Source: Takakia lepidozioides
Taxonomy: Eukaryota > Streptophyta > Takakiopsida > Takakiales > Takakiaceae
Direction: 5' to 3'
Assembly (NCBI GenBank): GCA_030704615.1
Contig: CM060732.1
Span: 28,997,053-29,061,052 of the forward strand
Length of the DNA stretch: 64,000 nucleotides
The notes below the pieces were generated by a model. It saw nothing but the letters and a program-made list of their open reading frames with translations, did not search any database and was not told where the DNA came from. Shown here in pieces: positions 36,951 to 48,510 of this stretch (its first letter is position 1; every line of letters begins with the position of its first letter). The translations under genes were made by a program, and so were the position numbers.

Positions 36951-38713
36951 TCATTACCATGTCACATTCCCAATTTCTGGGGGGAGCTTAAGAATACAGT
37001 TCGTAATAAAAAAAGCCCTTTAAAAATACTGGCTTGGTAATTCTTGGGTTCAAATAGCTTAAACAAGTATGTTGTAAGCTCAACAGGTCTTTGAGAAAAC
37101 CATTCCAGCAGGCCTAAGAGTGAGAGCTTTGATAAAAACAATTCCTATTACAGCTTTAAAGGACTTGTATGTTCCTAAAAGCACAAGCTGAACTGATTGT
37201 ACTTCCATAAGTAGATGCAGGGCTATGGTATGTATCCCAGGGCCATATCCAGTCACTCTGCCAAGTTTTAGAGAGATCCTCAAAAATACTAGTCTGTAAT
37301 CAGGTTATAATCTCCATGGGGGAGCCTGAAAGAATGTATGTGTTCTTAAAAAGGCTTACCCAATGCCTTACTTAATACATTCTAAACTGGTGAGGCATAA
37401 ACAGCACTGTCTGACTCTCCAAAAGGCCAGAAAACAGGTCTGGAAAAATGCATCCAATGTCACACTTGCATCACCAAACCCTTGTCATCACAACCAGCCC
37501 GAACCTTCACAATAAGGTCTGATTTCTAGGAGGCCCAGCCCATTTACTTCCCTGACTTAATAGATTTGGTTACCAAGAACCAGAAATCAAAGTAAAGGTT
37601 TAAGGCATATCCCCCTTGAAGCAGCTTTGAAGCAGAAAATTGCAACAACGGCAGCTTGCAGCATATCCTATCTCTCTTGCAGTAACCAGATCATCTGCAA
37701 GCCAAAGAGTTCATGCCAAGTGAAATCCCTCACCTGCGCCCGTCCCAAAAACAAACAAACAAAAAAGTTTTGTGCGTTAGTGAGGATGCGCGAGGTGAAT
37801 TACAAGATTTCACAGTTGCTATCCATGTCAGGTATGAGCCATAAAGCATGCAAAGATCACAGAACCAGCAGAAGAAAGCATAGATGTGACACCACAAAGA
37901 ACCTCAATCTTTCGTGGAGTAGGACGCTGCAGTGTTCATCATCTGAATTTGAACGAGCACAACAGAATGCAGAATGCAACGGGAGGAGAGTTGAGGACAG
38001 GTTGTATCTTGTAATACAGGCCGCTTCCCCACCTCCATAACCGCCGCTGCTTCATCAATGAGGAAAAAACGTAGGCAAACATAACAGTATGTCATTTGCC
38101 ATCGCGGGAGATGAAAATGTCTGCCGTCATCGCGCGTTCAAAAAACAAGAACACACCCGTTCGGATCTTGCTGCTCGGGCATTCAGCCGCCATCGAGCAT
38201 TTGTCCGCCATCGCCCTCTTCCAGAGAAAAAAAACACGCATGATATCGTGCTGTGTCTAGGGCAGAGAGACACTTGAAGGAAAACCACCCGCGATTTCAT
38301 CACCATCCAGTATGGATGGTATCAGACCAGGATGAAAAATGGGCATTCAATAGGTTTAAATCAAAGGAGCATAAACCTAAAATGCATTGAAATGCATATC
38401 TGCCTGTAAATCATCCAGTTATGGTTATAACAGAAATTTCATTCAGTATGGATGAAACCTTAAAAACCCTCTTGGATGAACCTGGACCTCTATCCCTGGT
38501 CCTTTGTATCTGTAGTCAGGTAATGTTGGATTGGTATGTGAGATCGAACCACCACGGTGCAGCTGAGCAGGCAGAGATTGAAACACGGCCTGCTAAGACC
38601 AAGCTGACTCTCCCAAGAACGGTGAGCGTCTCCTCGTCTCGTCTCTCTCCCAAAAACGGCGAGCTCACAAGAATGTTGGGATCTTCTCCTCGTCTCCTCT
38701 CCTCCTCCTCTTC

Positions 38714-38812
38714 TCCTTCCTGCATCATTTGCTCAAGAGTAGGAAGGTCTGCAAAGCCTCCATCCCACGCCCCTGCATATCCTACGATCATCGCATTCCA
38801 TGACACAACATC
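38714..38812 (-). pseudogene. Captured PPR motif fragment
   Basis: The minus strand reads DVVSWNAMIVGYA, then a degenerate stretch, then LEQMMQEG. This has the length and landmarks of one 33-35-residue plant pentatricopeptide repeat of the PLS type (organellar RNA-binding proteins). Only this motif is recognisable; downstream the frame becomes Glu/Arg repeats. It lies inside the CACTA-like element, so it is most simply a gene fragment picked up by the transposon. About 80 bp further, the segment around 38,574-38,625 is shared with 13,169-13,215. Confidence 0.65.
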
Positions 38813-39596
38813 AAATAGATGGTGAAACACAGGAGACAAAAAAGCCTAAGTCCCAGCCCGGTGTAAAGTTCGGCGGTGTAATCTTAAACCGTTAGATCTT
38901 AAACAATCTAGACCGTTAGATCCTGTAAAATCTAACGATTCAAAATAATTTCCATCACATGATCTAACCTTGTACAACAACGTATTTTAATCTCATATAT
39001 CTTGCGATCCTTGTTAAGCCACGTCCATCCAGGTCCAATTTATTGAATAGATATCAAATCGACACACCGTATAGGCGGATGGATGAACCCATCCATTGAA
39101 TGAATTCATTAATGTATATGCCTTTTAAATGACATGTGTAGTGATGTAGTCATATATATAGAGTTATGAAACAATTTGCAGTAAGGGACTCATAAGTTTA
39201 CATGCCATGTCATCGATGGATAAACTCATCCAATGGATGAATACATTCATGTATGTGCTTTCAAAATGACACGTGTAGGGATGTAGTCGTATAAATAGAG
39301 CTGTAAAACCATCTTCAGTCATGGAGTCACAAGATTCCATGAAACGTCGTCCATGTCTAGTCAAACATATCACACTAGTCATAAAACCATCCTTGTCATC
39401 ATGGTCAACAATGTTTGACCAATGCTCCCTAATTTTCCGGAGTCATGTAGTGATATCCATTACTATAAAGTGATAAAACTATGACTGCAACGCATTTCAG
39501 CGCTCTGTAGTCGTGTACCTAGTGCCGTTTTTATGACTCCGCCAAATCCGTAGTCCTAAAAACACTCATATCTTGTAGTGTAAACTAACCCTTACA

Positions 39597-39994
39597 CTCC
39601 GCACTCACAAGCATAAAAAGATCTTCTTGTGATGATAATGAAAGTGAACACAATGGAAACACTTCACTCATGAACCACTCAATCACATAAACTAAGTCAA
39701 GCCAAGGGCACCTTTGCTAAGGAAATCCACCCTACAAAGTCCTCACCACTCCCTCTCAATACCTAGAGCTATGGAGGTGGGAGAGGCTCATGGAGGCTCA
39801 ACTACAAGAAGATGAGCCCTCCTCGACCCTCACAAGGGGAAAACCCATCCCCATGTTCCAAGTGAGGCTTGACACCTCACTTGGCATGTGAGACCAAATG
39901 AAGTCCTGACACACAAAATACAAATATAAATATCCAAAATGTCCTAATTAACTAGAATTAGGTAATTCTAGTTAACCATGACTAAAACCATGAC
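39597..39994 (-). repeat. LTR-like dispersed repeat, inverted copy
   Basis: This is the reverse complement of the 34,118-34,480 segment, starting (on the minus strand) tgtcatggttttagtcatgg at 39,994. It includes the same caagtgaggtgtcaaacctc-type word and aaggtgcccttggcttgac. Confidence 0.75.
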
Positions 39995-39999
39995 AATAT

Positions 40000-41039
40000 T
40001 AACGTTCTTGTTTTATTCCAACAGTCACTTAGTGATGAGGTTGTTATCCTAAGCTTCAGTAATCTCTGGATGACTTGGGCTTGTATCTGGACAGCTAGTT
40101 GTATGAGGACATGTGTCTTGATGATTAGCCATTTGGCATTCTTATTTAAACAAGGGCTTTGGGCCCTGGAGCGGTGGTGGATTAGTATACTAGTGTGGTG
40201 TAGACTTCGACCGTCTTCTTGGCAAAGCCCGCTTTATAGATTATATTCCTACGTTTCTAAGCTAAACCGGTAGCGGAAGGGGAATAAAACCCCGACGTCG
40301 GAATACCGTCCTTGGACAACCGTTTAGGCGATAACTAACTCAAAATGAAAGTGCATAACGCATTCTAGGAATTTTTCAGATTTTGGCCTAATTGTTCGGA
40401 AAATACCCAATCTTCACGACATGACCAAAGAAGTGATCATGTTTTTTATTCATCCATATCCACTCACCCGGATCGAATTGAAGCAACCTAATGGGGGCAG
40501 AGATGAACCAAATGAAGCTATACTAATTATGATGCTGAATTTGAACAGGAGGGCAAAGGTTAGACTTCCCAGAGCGGGAGCAGAAAACCCTGATTGTGAA
40601 AAGTTGGGTGTTCAGAGGCAGAGAGAGACAAGAGGGATCAAAGAGGGCCCCTCCCTGTCAGACTTTAAAGCAAATCCCAGATAGACTATGCGGTTGGGCA
40701 GAGTGCGCGTAGAAAGCCATCTGAATCGAATTCTCAGAGTAGCCCAGCCAGAGAGGAAACTTGACACTGTAGTACTACGCACATGAGGGGGCGGGCAGGG
40801 CTGATCACTGAGCGGATCAGCCCTGTGGGACCCAGCGGATGTGGGGGCGGATATCTGCCGTGACCACGCACATGGGCAGATGAAATCCCACGATTCATCC
40901 GCTGGGTCAACTTGGGCAAGAATTCGCCGTAGATAACTCGGTTGTCTCTCTCTTCTCGACGCCACACACGCCAGTACTCCTCGTAGTGAAAGCTTTACAT
41001 GAGGGAGCGTTAAACCAGGTCTAAACCAATATCACAGAG
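40000..41039. other. No supported gene
   Basis: Short frames on both strands, none recognisable. A gcggatcagccc phrase near 40,812 recurs at about 42,903 and 42,930, on the other side of the 187-bp satellite, so the satellite may be flanked by copies of one sequence. Confidence 0.4.
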
Positions 41040-42640
41040 CTGGGAATCAAAGTGAGCTTTCCAACAAGCTATTACACACTGAAGCAACATGCAATCAGAA
41101 GATCCTACATGTCAAAATGTGATAGAAGGTCACATTTCCAAGGAAAACAAGTGCTTCAAGTTGGACCTCAGTTTTCTGGCCATAACTTCTTGTGCTCTTA
41201 TTCAATTGAGGTGAAACAAAATCTCAGAGCTGTAGAATCAAGGAATATTTCCAAAATGATATTACAATCTCATATAGCCTGAATTCACAACATCCCACAA
41301 GCCCAAATGTGAGAGGAGGTCACATTTTCAAGGAAAACCAAAGTACATCAAGGTGGGCCTCGGTGTTCTGGGCATAACTTCTTGTGGTCTTATTCAATTG
41401 TGGTGAAACAAAATCTCAGAGCTTTGAAATCAAGCCCTATTTCCAAAATAATATTACAATCTCATATAGCATGAATTCACAGCATTCTACAAGCCCAAAT
41501 GTTAGAGGAGGTCACATTTTCTAGGAAAATGCAGAGTACATCAAGCTGGGTCTCGGTTTTTTGGGAATAACTTCTTGTGGTCCTGTTCAATTGAGGTGAA
41601 ACAAAATCTCAGAGCTGGAAAATCAAGTCAGTTTTCCAAAATGATATTAAAAATCCTTTCTTCATAATATCTCAACATTTTACAAGCCCAAAGGTGGATG
41701 CAGGTCACAGCATGAAGAAAATCAAAGTACTTCAAGCTGCACCTCAGTATTCTGAGCATAATGTCTTGTAGTCTTACTCAATTCAGGTGAAAAAAAATCC
41801 CAGAGGTGCATAATCAAGGCAGCTTTCTGAAATGATATCACACCTCATACTGCATAAAATCTCAACATTTTACAAGGCCACAGGTCCCAGGATGAAGAAA
41901 ATCATAGCACTTCAAGCTGCACCTCCGATTTTTGGGAATTACTTCTTGTGGTCTTACTCAATTCAAGTGAAACAACATCTGAGAGGTGTATAATCACAGC
42001 AGCTTTCTGAAATTATATCATACACCCATATTGCATAAAATCTCAACAGTTTACAAGGCCACAGATCCCAGTATGAAAAAAAAATCAAAGCACTTCAAGC
42101 TACACCTCGGTTTTTGGGAATGATTGATGTGAAACAACATCCCAGAGTTGGAGAATGAAGCCAGATTTCCAACACGGTATCACACACACTTACTTACTAC
42201 ATAAAATCTCAACATTCTACAAGCCGCCATGTCAATGCATGTCACAATATGAAGAAAACCAGAGTACTTCAAGCTGCACCTCGGTTTTCTGGGCATAGCT
42301 TCTTGTATTCTTACTCAATTGAGGTGAAACAACTTCCCTGAGCTAGGGAGTTCAGCTACCTTTCCAAGAAGCCATCACACAAACTGCATAAAATCTCAAC
42401 ATTCTACAAGCCCAAATATGAATGCAGGTTGTTGTATGAAGAAAAACAAAGTACTTAAAGACCCACCTCGGTTTTTTGGGCATAACTTCTTGTGTTCTTA
42501 CTCAATTGAAATGAAACAACATCCCTGAGCTGGGGAGTCCAGCTACCTTTCCAACAAACCATCGCACACCCAACTGCATAAATTCTCAACATTTCACAAG
42601 CCCAAATGTGAATGCAGGTTGTTGTATGAAGAAAAATAAA
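41040..42640 (+). repeat. Diverged satellite, about 187-bp period
   Basis: About eight units. The phrase gcataacttcttgtggtctt recurs with changes at 41181, 41373, 41566, 41757, 41938, 42294 and 42482, spaced 181-193 bp; a shortened unit lies near 42,116. Each unit also has caattgaggtgaaacaa and ctcaacattctacaagccc. Units differ at many positions, so the array is old. Confidence 0.9.
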
Positions 42641-43650
42641 ATACATGAAAAGTAACCCTAACATGGATTCCCTCTCCATGATTAAGGTAGGGAAGCTTCC
42701 CTGTCGTGTACTTCGTGCATTTCCGTACTGTTGAGTATGATGTGCGCACGGCAAAGATCAAGCTGACATTTGTTTTAACATGAAAAATCACTTTTGGTTT
42801 TCATCTGAAAGGTTATTTTTTTCCATCTACTTTTATCCGGCGGATCAGCTTGGAGGCTGAGCAAATCGCGCTGGGTGAATATCGCTATCAGCGCGGGGAA
42901 GGAGGGCGGATCAGCCCACTTTTCCAACGGATCAGCCCCGTTTTTCGGTCATGTGCGCAAGACTTGTGAGGCTGGGATACAAGGTGAGACCACCACAGAA
43001 GCAGGTTCCGATAACCGTGTCCCAACCCAAAGTGACTCTCCCGGTGGTAAGACCATTATGCGCCGCTGCAGCAGGGGAGATCAGGGTCTCAGCCACTTCA
43101 TCCCAGAAGTGAAGTAAATGAGAGAACCCCACGGACGCGAAAGGTGATTCCGAAGAGAGCACCAAGCGGTCCAAATAGATCGCCAAGCTTGGTATCCACC
43201 AGCAGATTTGTGGTTGGAGGTGCCATATTGAATTTATTTTCAAGATAACAATTCATTTTCAGCCTTGTCTTTGTGCTATGTCTAGTTTGATCACAATCTT
43301 GTGGGAGCACAAATAAAGATTGCTATGCATTCAAACTTGCATTGGGTTTCCGGATTGGACTTGCACAAACCATCTTCACCACTGGTATCATCCCCTGTTT
43401 GGTTCGTCCACAATTTCCACTTGTTTCTTGATACAAACTCTTGCCTAACGTATTTGGAGTGCAATGACCCAATCTATAGCCTCACATCTCCCTGAGTGCA
43501 CCTCAACTCTCTTTAACGCTGCCAAGTTGAGTTGTAATGAAACTTCTCTATGCAGCATGGTCGCACATCTTGACCAGCCATTGTTGTCACAATCTTCACC
43601 AAGATCTGAAGTGTGGTCTCTTATTTAGTTCACAGTACTTAAATGAAGGA
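42641..43650. other. No supported gene
   Basis: A 53-codon frame from about 42,950 (KQVPITVSQPKVTLPVV) has ordinary protein-like composition but no recognisable family and no neighbouring exons. The rest shows nothing. Confidence 0.3.
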
Positions 43651-44240
43651 CCAACTAGTGATCAAGTTATGGTGGCCTCATGAGCTCTGAATTTTCTTAA
43701 GGGGTTGTGGTCTAGCCCCGAACGGATCTGCACTTGTTGTTCACGTTTTCGGATGTTCAGGTACTCAGATGGGCCTATCTCCTTGCCAATTGCTCCAATT
43801 GTGGTGTGCTATGGCTTGAAACATTTCTTACAACTAGTGTGATCAAGTTATGGTGGCCTCATGAGCTCTGAATTTTCTTAAGGGGTTGTGGTCTGGCCCC
43901 GAACGGATCTGCACTTGTTGTTCACGTTTTCGGACGTTCAGATACTCAGATGGGCCTATCTCCTTGCCAATTGCTCCAATTGTGGTGTGCTATGGCTTGG
44001 AACGTTTCTTACAACTAGTGTGATCAAGTTATGGTGGCCTCATGAGCTCTGAATTTTCTCAAGGGGTTGTGGTCTGGCCCCGAACGGATCTGCACTTGTT
44101 GTTCACGTTTTCGGACGTTCAGGTACTCAGATGGGCCTATCTCCTTGCCAATTGCTCCAATTGTGGTGTGCTATGGCTTGGAACATTTCTTACAACTAGT
44201 GCGATCAAGTTATGGTGGCCTCATGAGCTCTGAATTTTCT
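43651..44240 (+). repeat. 181-bp tandem repeat, 3.2 copies
   Basis: The unit begins gatcaagttatggtggcctc, with copies at 43,661, 43,842, 44,023 and 44,204 (period 181). Copies differ by only a few bases, so the array is young. It lies just beyond the 3' end of the pfkB-like gene. Confidence 0.95.
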
Positions 44241-44591
44241 TTGGTTCCAAACAATCATGTCGGTATCTAAACAGTGAATGAATGTCATGTTTCTAAACTC
44301 ATCTTTCAATCACGACACTAGCTAGCACAGTATAATGAATACTTGTTGAGACTTCATCAGCACATACATCAATTAGATTGGCAAGAATTCTGTAGTACAT
44401 TTCGGTCTTGGACCAAGAGGGTCAAAGCATGCATAATTTGGGCTGTTTTTGCCACCTTCGCAAATAGGCTCTTCTCACCATCTGCACAACACTGTCATCC
44501 TGTTTGAGTACAGTAGTAGAAAGACACGGGATGCCCCCTCCTCCAATGCACTCCCCATAAATTGTTGGTGTCAATGGAACGTCCACATGAA

Positions 44592-44716
44592 TCACACGAA
44601 GGAGAGTTGCTTTGCATGTGGTTTAAGAAGGTCAAGACGCAATTGCGCCTCAGCCCTCCATTGACATATTGAAGGGGCTGGTACTCCCTCATACTCCAGC
44701 ACTGCATCAAGCACCA
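44592..44716 (-). CDS. pfkB-like last exon
   Basis: Starts two bases into a codon, matching the phase of exon 9, and reads VLDAVLEYEGVPAPSICQW, then RAEAQLRLDLLKPHAK, stopping at 44592. A YEGVPAP then Arg-Leu helix ends relatives of this family. The acceptor is only ggaag, which is weak. Confidence 0.55.
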
Positions 44717-45644
44717 CTTCCATTCATGACATGATTTACAGGGGGTGAGGAAATATTACAGGGGCCCCTGCACTGAATTCAAGACCAAGCCCTCAAACAG
44801 GCCTGACAATCTCTGTACAAAACAAGAGGGCTAATGGGTGGGTGAGTCCCCCGTGCAATGAACAGACTTCAGCACCAGAATAGTATGATAGTTCATCCAT
44901 GACTCGGAGGCGTGGCATAGTTCCTGTGCATCTTGAGGAGATCGCCAAAGTTCACTTATGTCTTCCAACCATGCTGATTGTCCCAAACAAGATGCAACTC
45001 CTCCTACCAGAAGTGCTACATTTATTTACTCAACGATGGTAATCCGCAGAGTGTGAGACAATGAGAGCTCCATTAATGATCCTATTAGCTTCAGTGTTTG
45101 AACATGGAGAACATACTCACCTACTTACATACCAGCATGGCAAATGCAGAGAGATATATGGTGAAGTTAGTTATTGACCAATGCCACCAATATTCACATT
45201 GATGCACAACTCCCCACGGGCATCAAACGATCTACGAGTGTGTACATCTCAGCCTGGAGTTCCCAGGGCACAGCAGCAGCCCTCACAGCAAAGGGCTGGA
45301 ATTAACATCATGAAACCAGTGTGTTGATTCCTACACTACTGATGCAGTGGTAATCCCAGCCACAATGCAGAGAATGTACACTTCCTAGAGCCTGCTGGCC
45401 AAAGACCTCTCGGCCAGATTGGGCACTGCAGACAGAGAGAGAGAGGGAAAGAGCGAGCTTGACCAGTCTCCCCTGATGTACGTGTGTTTATTTGTCCCTG
45501 GCCCTGACAGTGGCTTCTCTTCACTTGCCAAGAAAAAATGGAGACCGATAAATGTTTGTATCGCCAAGGTTGTGTTCGAGCTTTTGTGAGTTCAGACCCT
45601 TTCTCCCTTAAAAACGAGGAAGAGAAAGAGAAAGAGGGACTTAC

Positions 45645-45790
45645 TGAAACTGGCCGAAATGCTACCCCAGAGAGCTGCTGTCAAGAGATTGTGAGTCTTA
45701 TACCAGCCCGCCAGAAAACCCCCACAAAACGTGTTGCCGCAGCCCGTCGGATCCAGTATCTCTTTGATGTTCACTCCCTCAACACCTTGG
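45645..45790 (-). CDS. pfkB-like exon 9 with the pfkB signature
   Basis: Reads GVNIKEILDPTGCGNTFCGG, then FLAGWYKTHNLL and ALWGSISASF, ending at A|gtaagt. DPTGCGN corresponds to the anion-hole and catalytic motif DTTGAGD of ribokinase-like enzymes, with Asn for Asp. The 5' boundary is unclear: an upstream frame (WYVLAFHS..., to 45,771) is off by one frame, so either the acceptor lies near 45,816 or the exon contains a frameshift. Confidence 0.7.
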
Positions 45791-46004
45791 CGTTGTATTG
45801 CATTTTGCCCCTGGCAATCAGTATTTCTCGGACGTCGTGCTCTGGTTGAAAAGCTGTCCAAATGTTGGCAGGTGCCCCAGCCGAGAGAAACAGAGAGTGG
45901 AATGCCAGCACATACCAAGTCTCTCTGGTATCAGTCCTGGTAATTGACATAATCAAATCCTAGTCAGTTCATGATATCATTTCAAGAAAGGATTTTCCAT
46001 TTAC

Positions 46005-46108
46005 CCAATCTCATACGCATAACAATGACTTGGCACAGAAAGATAGGTTAGGTTAAACGATTGCCTGTGCACAATGCAGCCTAAGGCTCCCCGCCTCAAC
46101 ACCACAAT
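46005..46108 (-). CDS. pfkB-like exon 8
   Basis: After acceptor gatgcttgcag it reads IVVLRRGALGCIVHR, following directly and in phase from ...ELGAE of exon 7. LR-G--GC-V is the strand-turn before the active-site signature. The 3' boundary (gattgg|gtaaat) is the only reasonable donor but is less certain. Confidence 0.65.
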
Positions 46109-46243
46109 CTGCAAGCATCAACAAAATCAATGAAAAATGCTACATTAATTCACATCCTGTCACTTCAAATAATCCCTTCCAATGTCCCAAGGGTGTGCTT
46201 GTGAGTGGAGTAGAACAATACTGAGCAAGTCCAGGGTTCTTAC

Positions 46244-47832
46244 CTCAGCACCAAGCTCTGCAAGTCGTTCTATCAATTCCAAAGGAGGGCCAGGACCCAC
46301 CAAAGATTGTACTCATAAGACGTTGTTTGCCGTAGCCTTGTGGCCATTGACCCCGCGCCCAGTTTGAGCGGGAACAAAAGGGACAGAACCTACCTCTGTC
46401 AGGGGCTGACGTTGGTAGTAAGACTTACCTCCATATAAAGAATTAATCCGGGTTTTCCAGATATCCTCTAGAAATCCCTTCACACAAGCATCAATCTGCT
46501 GTGTGTGATTTGCCCAAAAATTAGGCCTCAGGAGGGCCTGGGCTTTTCACTCAGCCTCGAGACTTTCAAAGTTGGTAAACAGGGGTACAGGCACAATTCC
46601 CTTGATAGATTTGAAGAGAGCGTCTCTTTGGTGAGAGAACCCCGGACAGTCTATCAGAAAATGAATACTGTCTTCAGATTGCCCACACAACGGGCAATTG
46701 CACTCTCCCTTTCCTCTCTGCTTCTGTTTGCTGTTCAAAGGTAGGCTTCCTGCCCTGAGTTTAAATTTCAGTCTAGTGCCGAGAGTGGGTAGACCCTTGA
46801 GGTCATCCAAGATGTCCTCCCCAATGTCACAGACTGGAAACAAGTTCAGGGAAGTTTTCTGCCTAACTTCATTTTCATCAGACAATCTCATGGCAACAGA
46901 CATAGCTGAGGACACTACAGCCTCTAAGTCAGATTTATCCAGCAGGGTCAAGACTTGCGGATCCAGGTCCAGGTCCTTGAGGATCTCTTCTACTCTCTTC
47001 TGCCAGGACTTAGCCTGTCTGACAGGGCGGTCCTGTTTCCAAGATATAGAGTCGATTAACTTAGGATATCTGGTGTTGGGCATATGTTGCAGCTGACCCC
47101 ACCATCTGACCTTGAATTCATCTCGTCGGGAGCTTAAGGACGGAATGCCAAACTCACCCCGAACAGCCACATTGGCTGTTTTGGAGCATGCTGACATACA
47201 CTCCTTAAGCACCCCCACTTGAATGGATTCTAGAGACTTAGCCTGGTTGGAGTTATCAACCCATATAGCAGATCCGTACTCCAAGGCAGGTCTAATAACG
47301 CGACAAAGCATGGTTTTCTTAACCTCAGAGTTGACCCCTCTGCAGTGGAAAAATTTAGTGAGCCCCAGAGCTTTGCCCTTGCCAGTTTGAACAACTTTCC
47401 AGATATGTGCATCCCAATTACAATTGGAGGAGAACTCAACGCCCAGGTAAGTGTAGGAAGGGAGGACCGGGATCTCTTGGCTACCCCACTGCCACTTAAG
47501 ATCACTTCCTCCCTCTCCTCTGTCGTTGAATGCTACCACTGCACATTTGCTGACATTAGCCTCTAGCCCCCAAAGATCAAAGTATCTCTTTGCGCAATCA
47601 ATCAATTCCTGGAGATTGGTTGGAGTCTCCCCTATGCCTGCGAAGTCATCCGCAAACATAAGGGCTGGTATGGTGGTATCACCCACACTTAACCCAAATC
47701 CCTCACTTTCCACATCCTCGAGGAGTTGATTGATGAAAACATTGAAGAGCAGAGGGGAGAGAGTACATCCTTGAGCTACACCAGGACCCACCAAAGAGAT
47801 AGCCTCCTTCTCATTTGGGGAGAAAATGTGGC
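46244..47832 (-). pseudogene. pfkB-like exon 7 interrupted by a LINE
   Basis: The exon begins at 47832 after acceptor tttctgcag and reads HIFSPNEKEAISLVGPG. It is broken at 47781 by the LINE 47780-46307, and resumes at 46306 after the 17-bp duplication with PPLELIERLAELGAE, ending at donor gtaaga (46243). The LINE's own frame happens to be in phase, giving a 453-codon fused open frame from kinase into reverse transcriptase. Removing the LINE and one duplicate restores the exon's reading frame, which shows that the exon was intact when the LINE arrived. Confidence 0.8.
46307..47780 (-). mobile_element. LINE, copy 2, inserted in the pfkB-like exon
   Basis: The longest copy in the window (1,474 bp). 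It starts within the reverse transcriptase at VAQGCTLSPLLFNVFINQL and includes the catalytic MFADDF. It continues through the thumb and connection to the CNCPLCGQSEDSIHFLIDC zinc motif, and ends gtcttatgagtacaa with no poly(A). The frame is open from 47780 to 46547. The flanks carry a perfect 17-bp duplication, ccaggacccaccaaaga, at 46290-46306 and 47781-47797. It is 5'-truncated, so not autonomous. Confidence 0.9.
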
Positions 47833-48339
47833 CTGCAGAAACCAACCCCCTGTGACAGAGTTTAATCACTTTGGATTCAGTGTTATGATGGTGATCTGGT
47901 ATGCCCAAGTTCTAACCACTGTAATAAAATATCATGTTCCAAGTTTCTGTATCTGTCCTTCCTCCTCTGTTTTCAAGGTCACTTACTTTCCCTCTCTGTC
48001 TCTCTCAACGGTTGCAGAACATGAGGTGAGAGTTAAATCTGTACTGAAGCTCAGATCGTGTCACGATGTCTTTTGTGCAGGGAAACAGGCTGGGAGTTAA
48101 GCTAACGACATTACCGCGGAAACACGACAAACATGGCAAACCGGGGAAACACTGCAAATCGTAACCCCAAACCAACCCTAACCTTAACCCTTAGCGAACT
48201 GCCATGTTCGTGGAGGGAAACAGGGCTGGGAATTAAGCGGACGTCCGGCACATGAGAATTCAAAAAATTATATATATATATATTCCCCGGCATTTGGGTA
48301 GATGTCGTCGATGATCATCGTGAAATCTCCGCGAGGGGG

Positions 48340-48510
48340 GAATTCAAAATCCCTAAAAAAAACCCTGGTTAGGGTCCGGATTACCTATCCGGATCCGGAC
48401 CCGTGCCATCACCAAAAACTCGGACCCTGACCCGGGTTCATTTTTAAAATGAACCCGGAACCGGACCCGGACCCGCCAGCTAGGTCCAGAACCCGTTAAA
48501 CCCGCTACTC
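48340..48510 (+). repeat. CCGGAC/GACCCG low-complexity tract
   Basis: Repeats of ccggatccggacccg and related words, for example at 48,388 and 48,450. No gene is supported in 48.1-49.1 kb. Confidence 0.7.

Larger units (their letters stand above)
35779..39580. mobile_element. Non-autonomous CACTA-like DNA transposon, 3.8 kb
   Basis: The right end, read inward, is cactacaagatatgagtg followed by tttttaggact, which begins like the TIR of plant En/Spm elements. The left end is cattacaacagatgagcg followed by tttttatgact, a diverged inverted partner. The 3-bp TAA flanks both ends (35776-35778 and 39581-39583), the size CACTA elements duplicate. Subterminal gtcatgactgc-type words repeat in both orientations at both ends (35.8-36.2 and 39.1-39.5 kb), as in this superfamily. 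No transposase is seen inside. It carries a PPR gene fragment at 38.7-38.8 kb and a (GA)n tract. It is inserted into the dispersed repeat of 34.6-40.0 kb. Confidence 0.7.

Noticed and set aside
46547-47908. A single 453-codon reverse-transcriptase gene
   Set aside because: The first part is a piece of the pfkB-like gene; the flanking 17-bp duplication shows that the LINE starts at 47780. The long frame is an accidental fusion.
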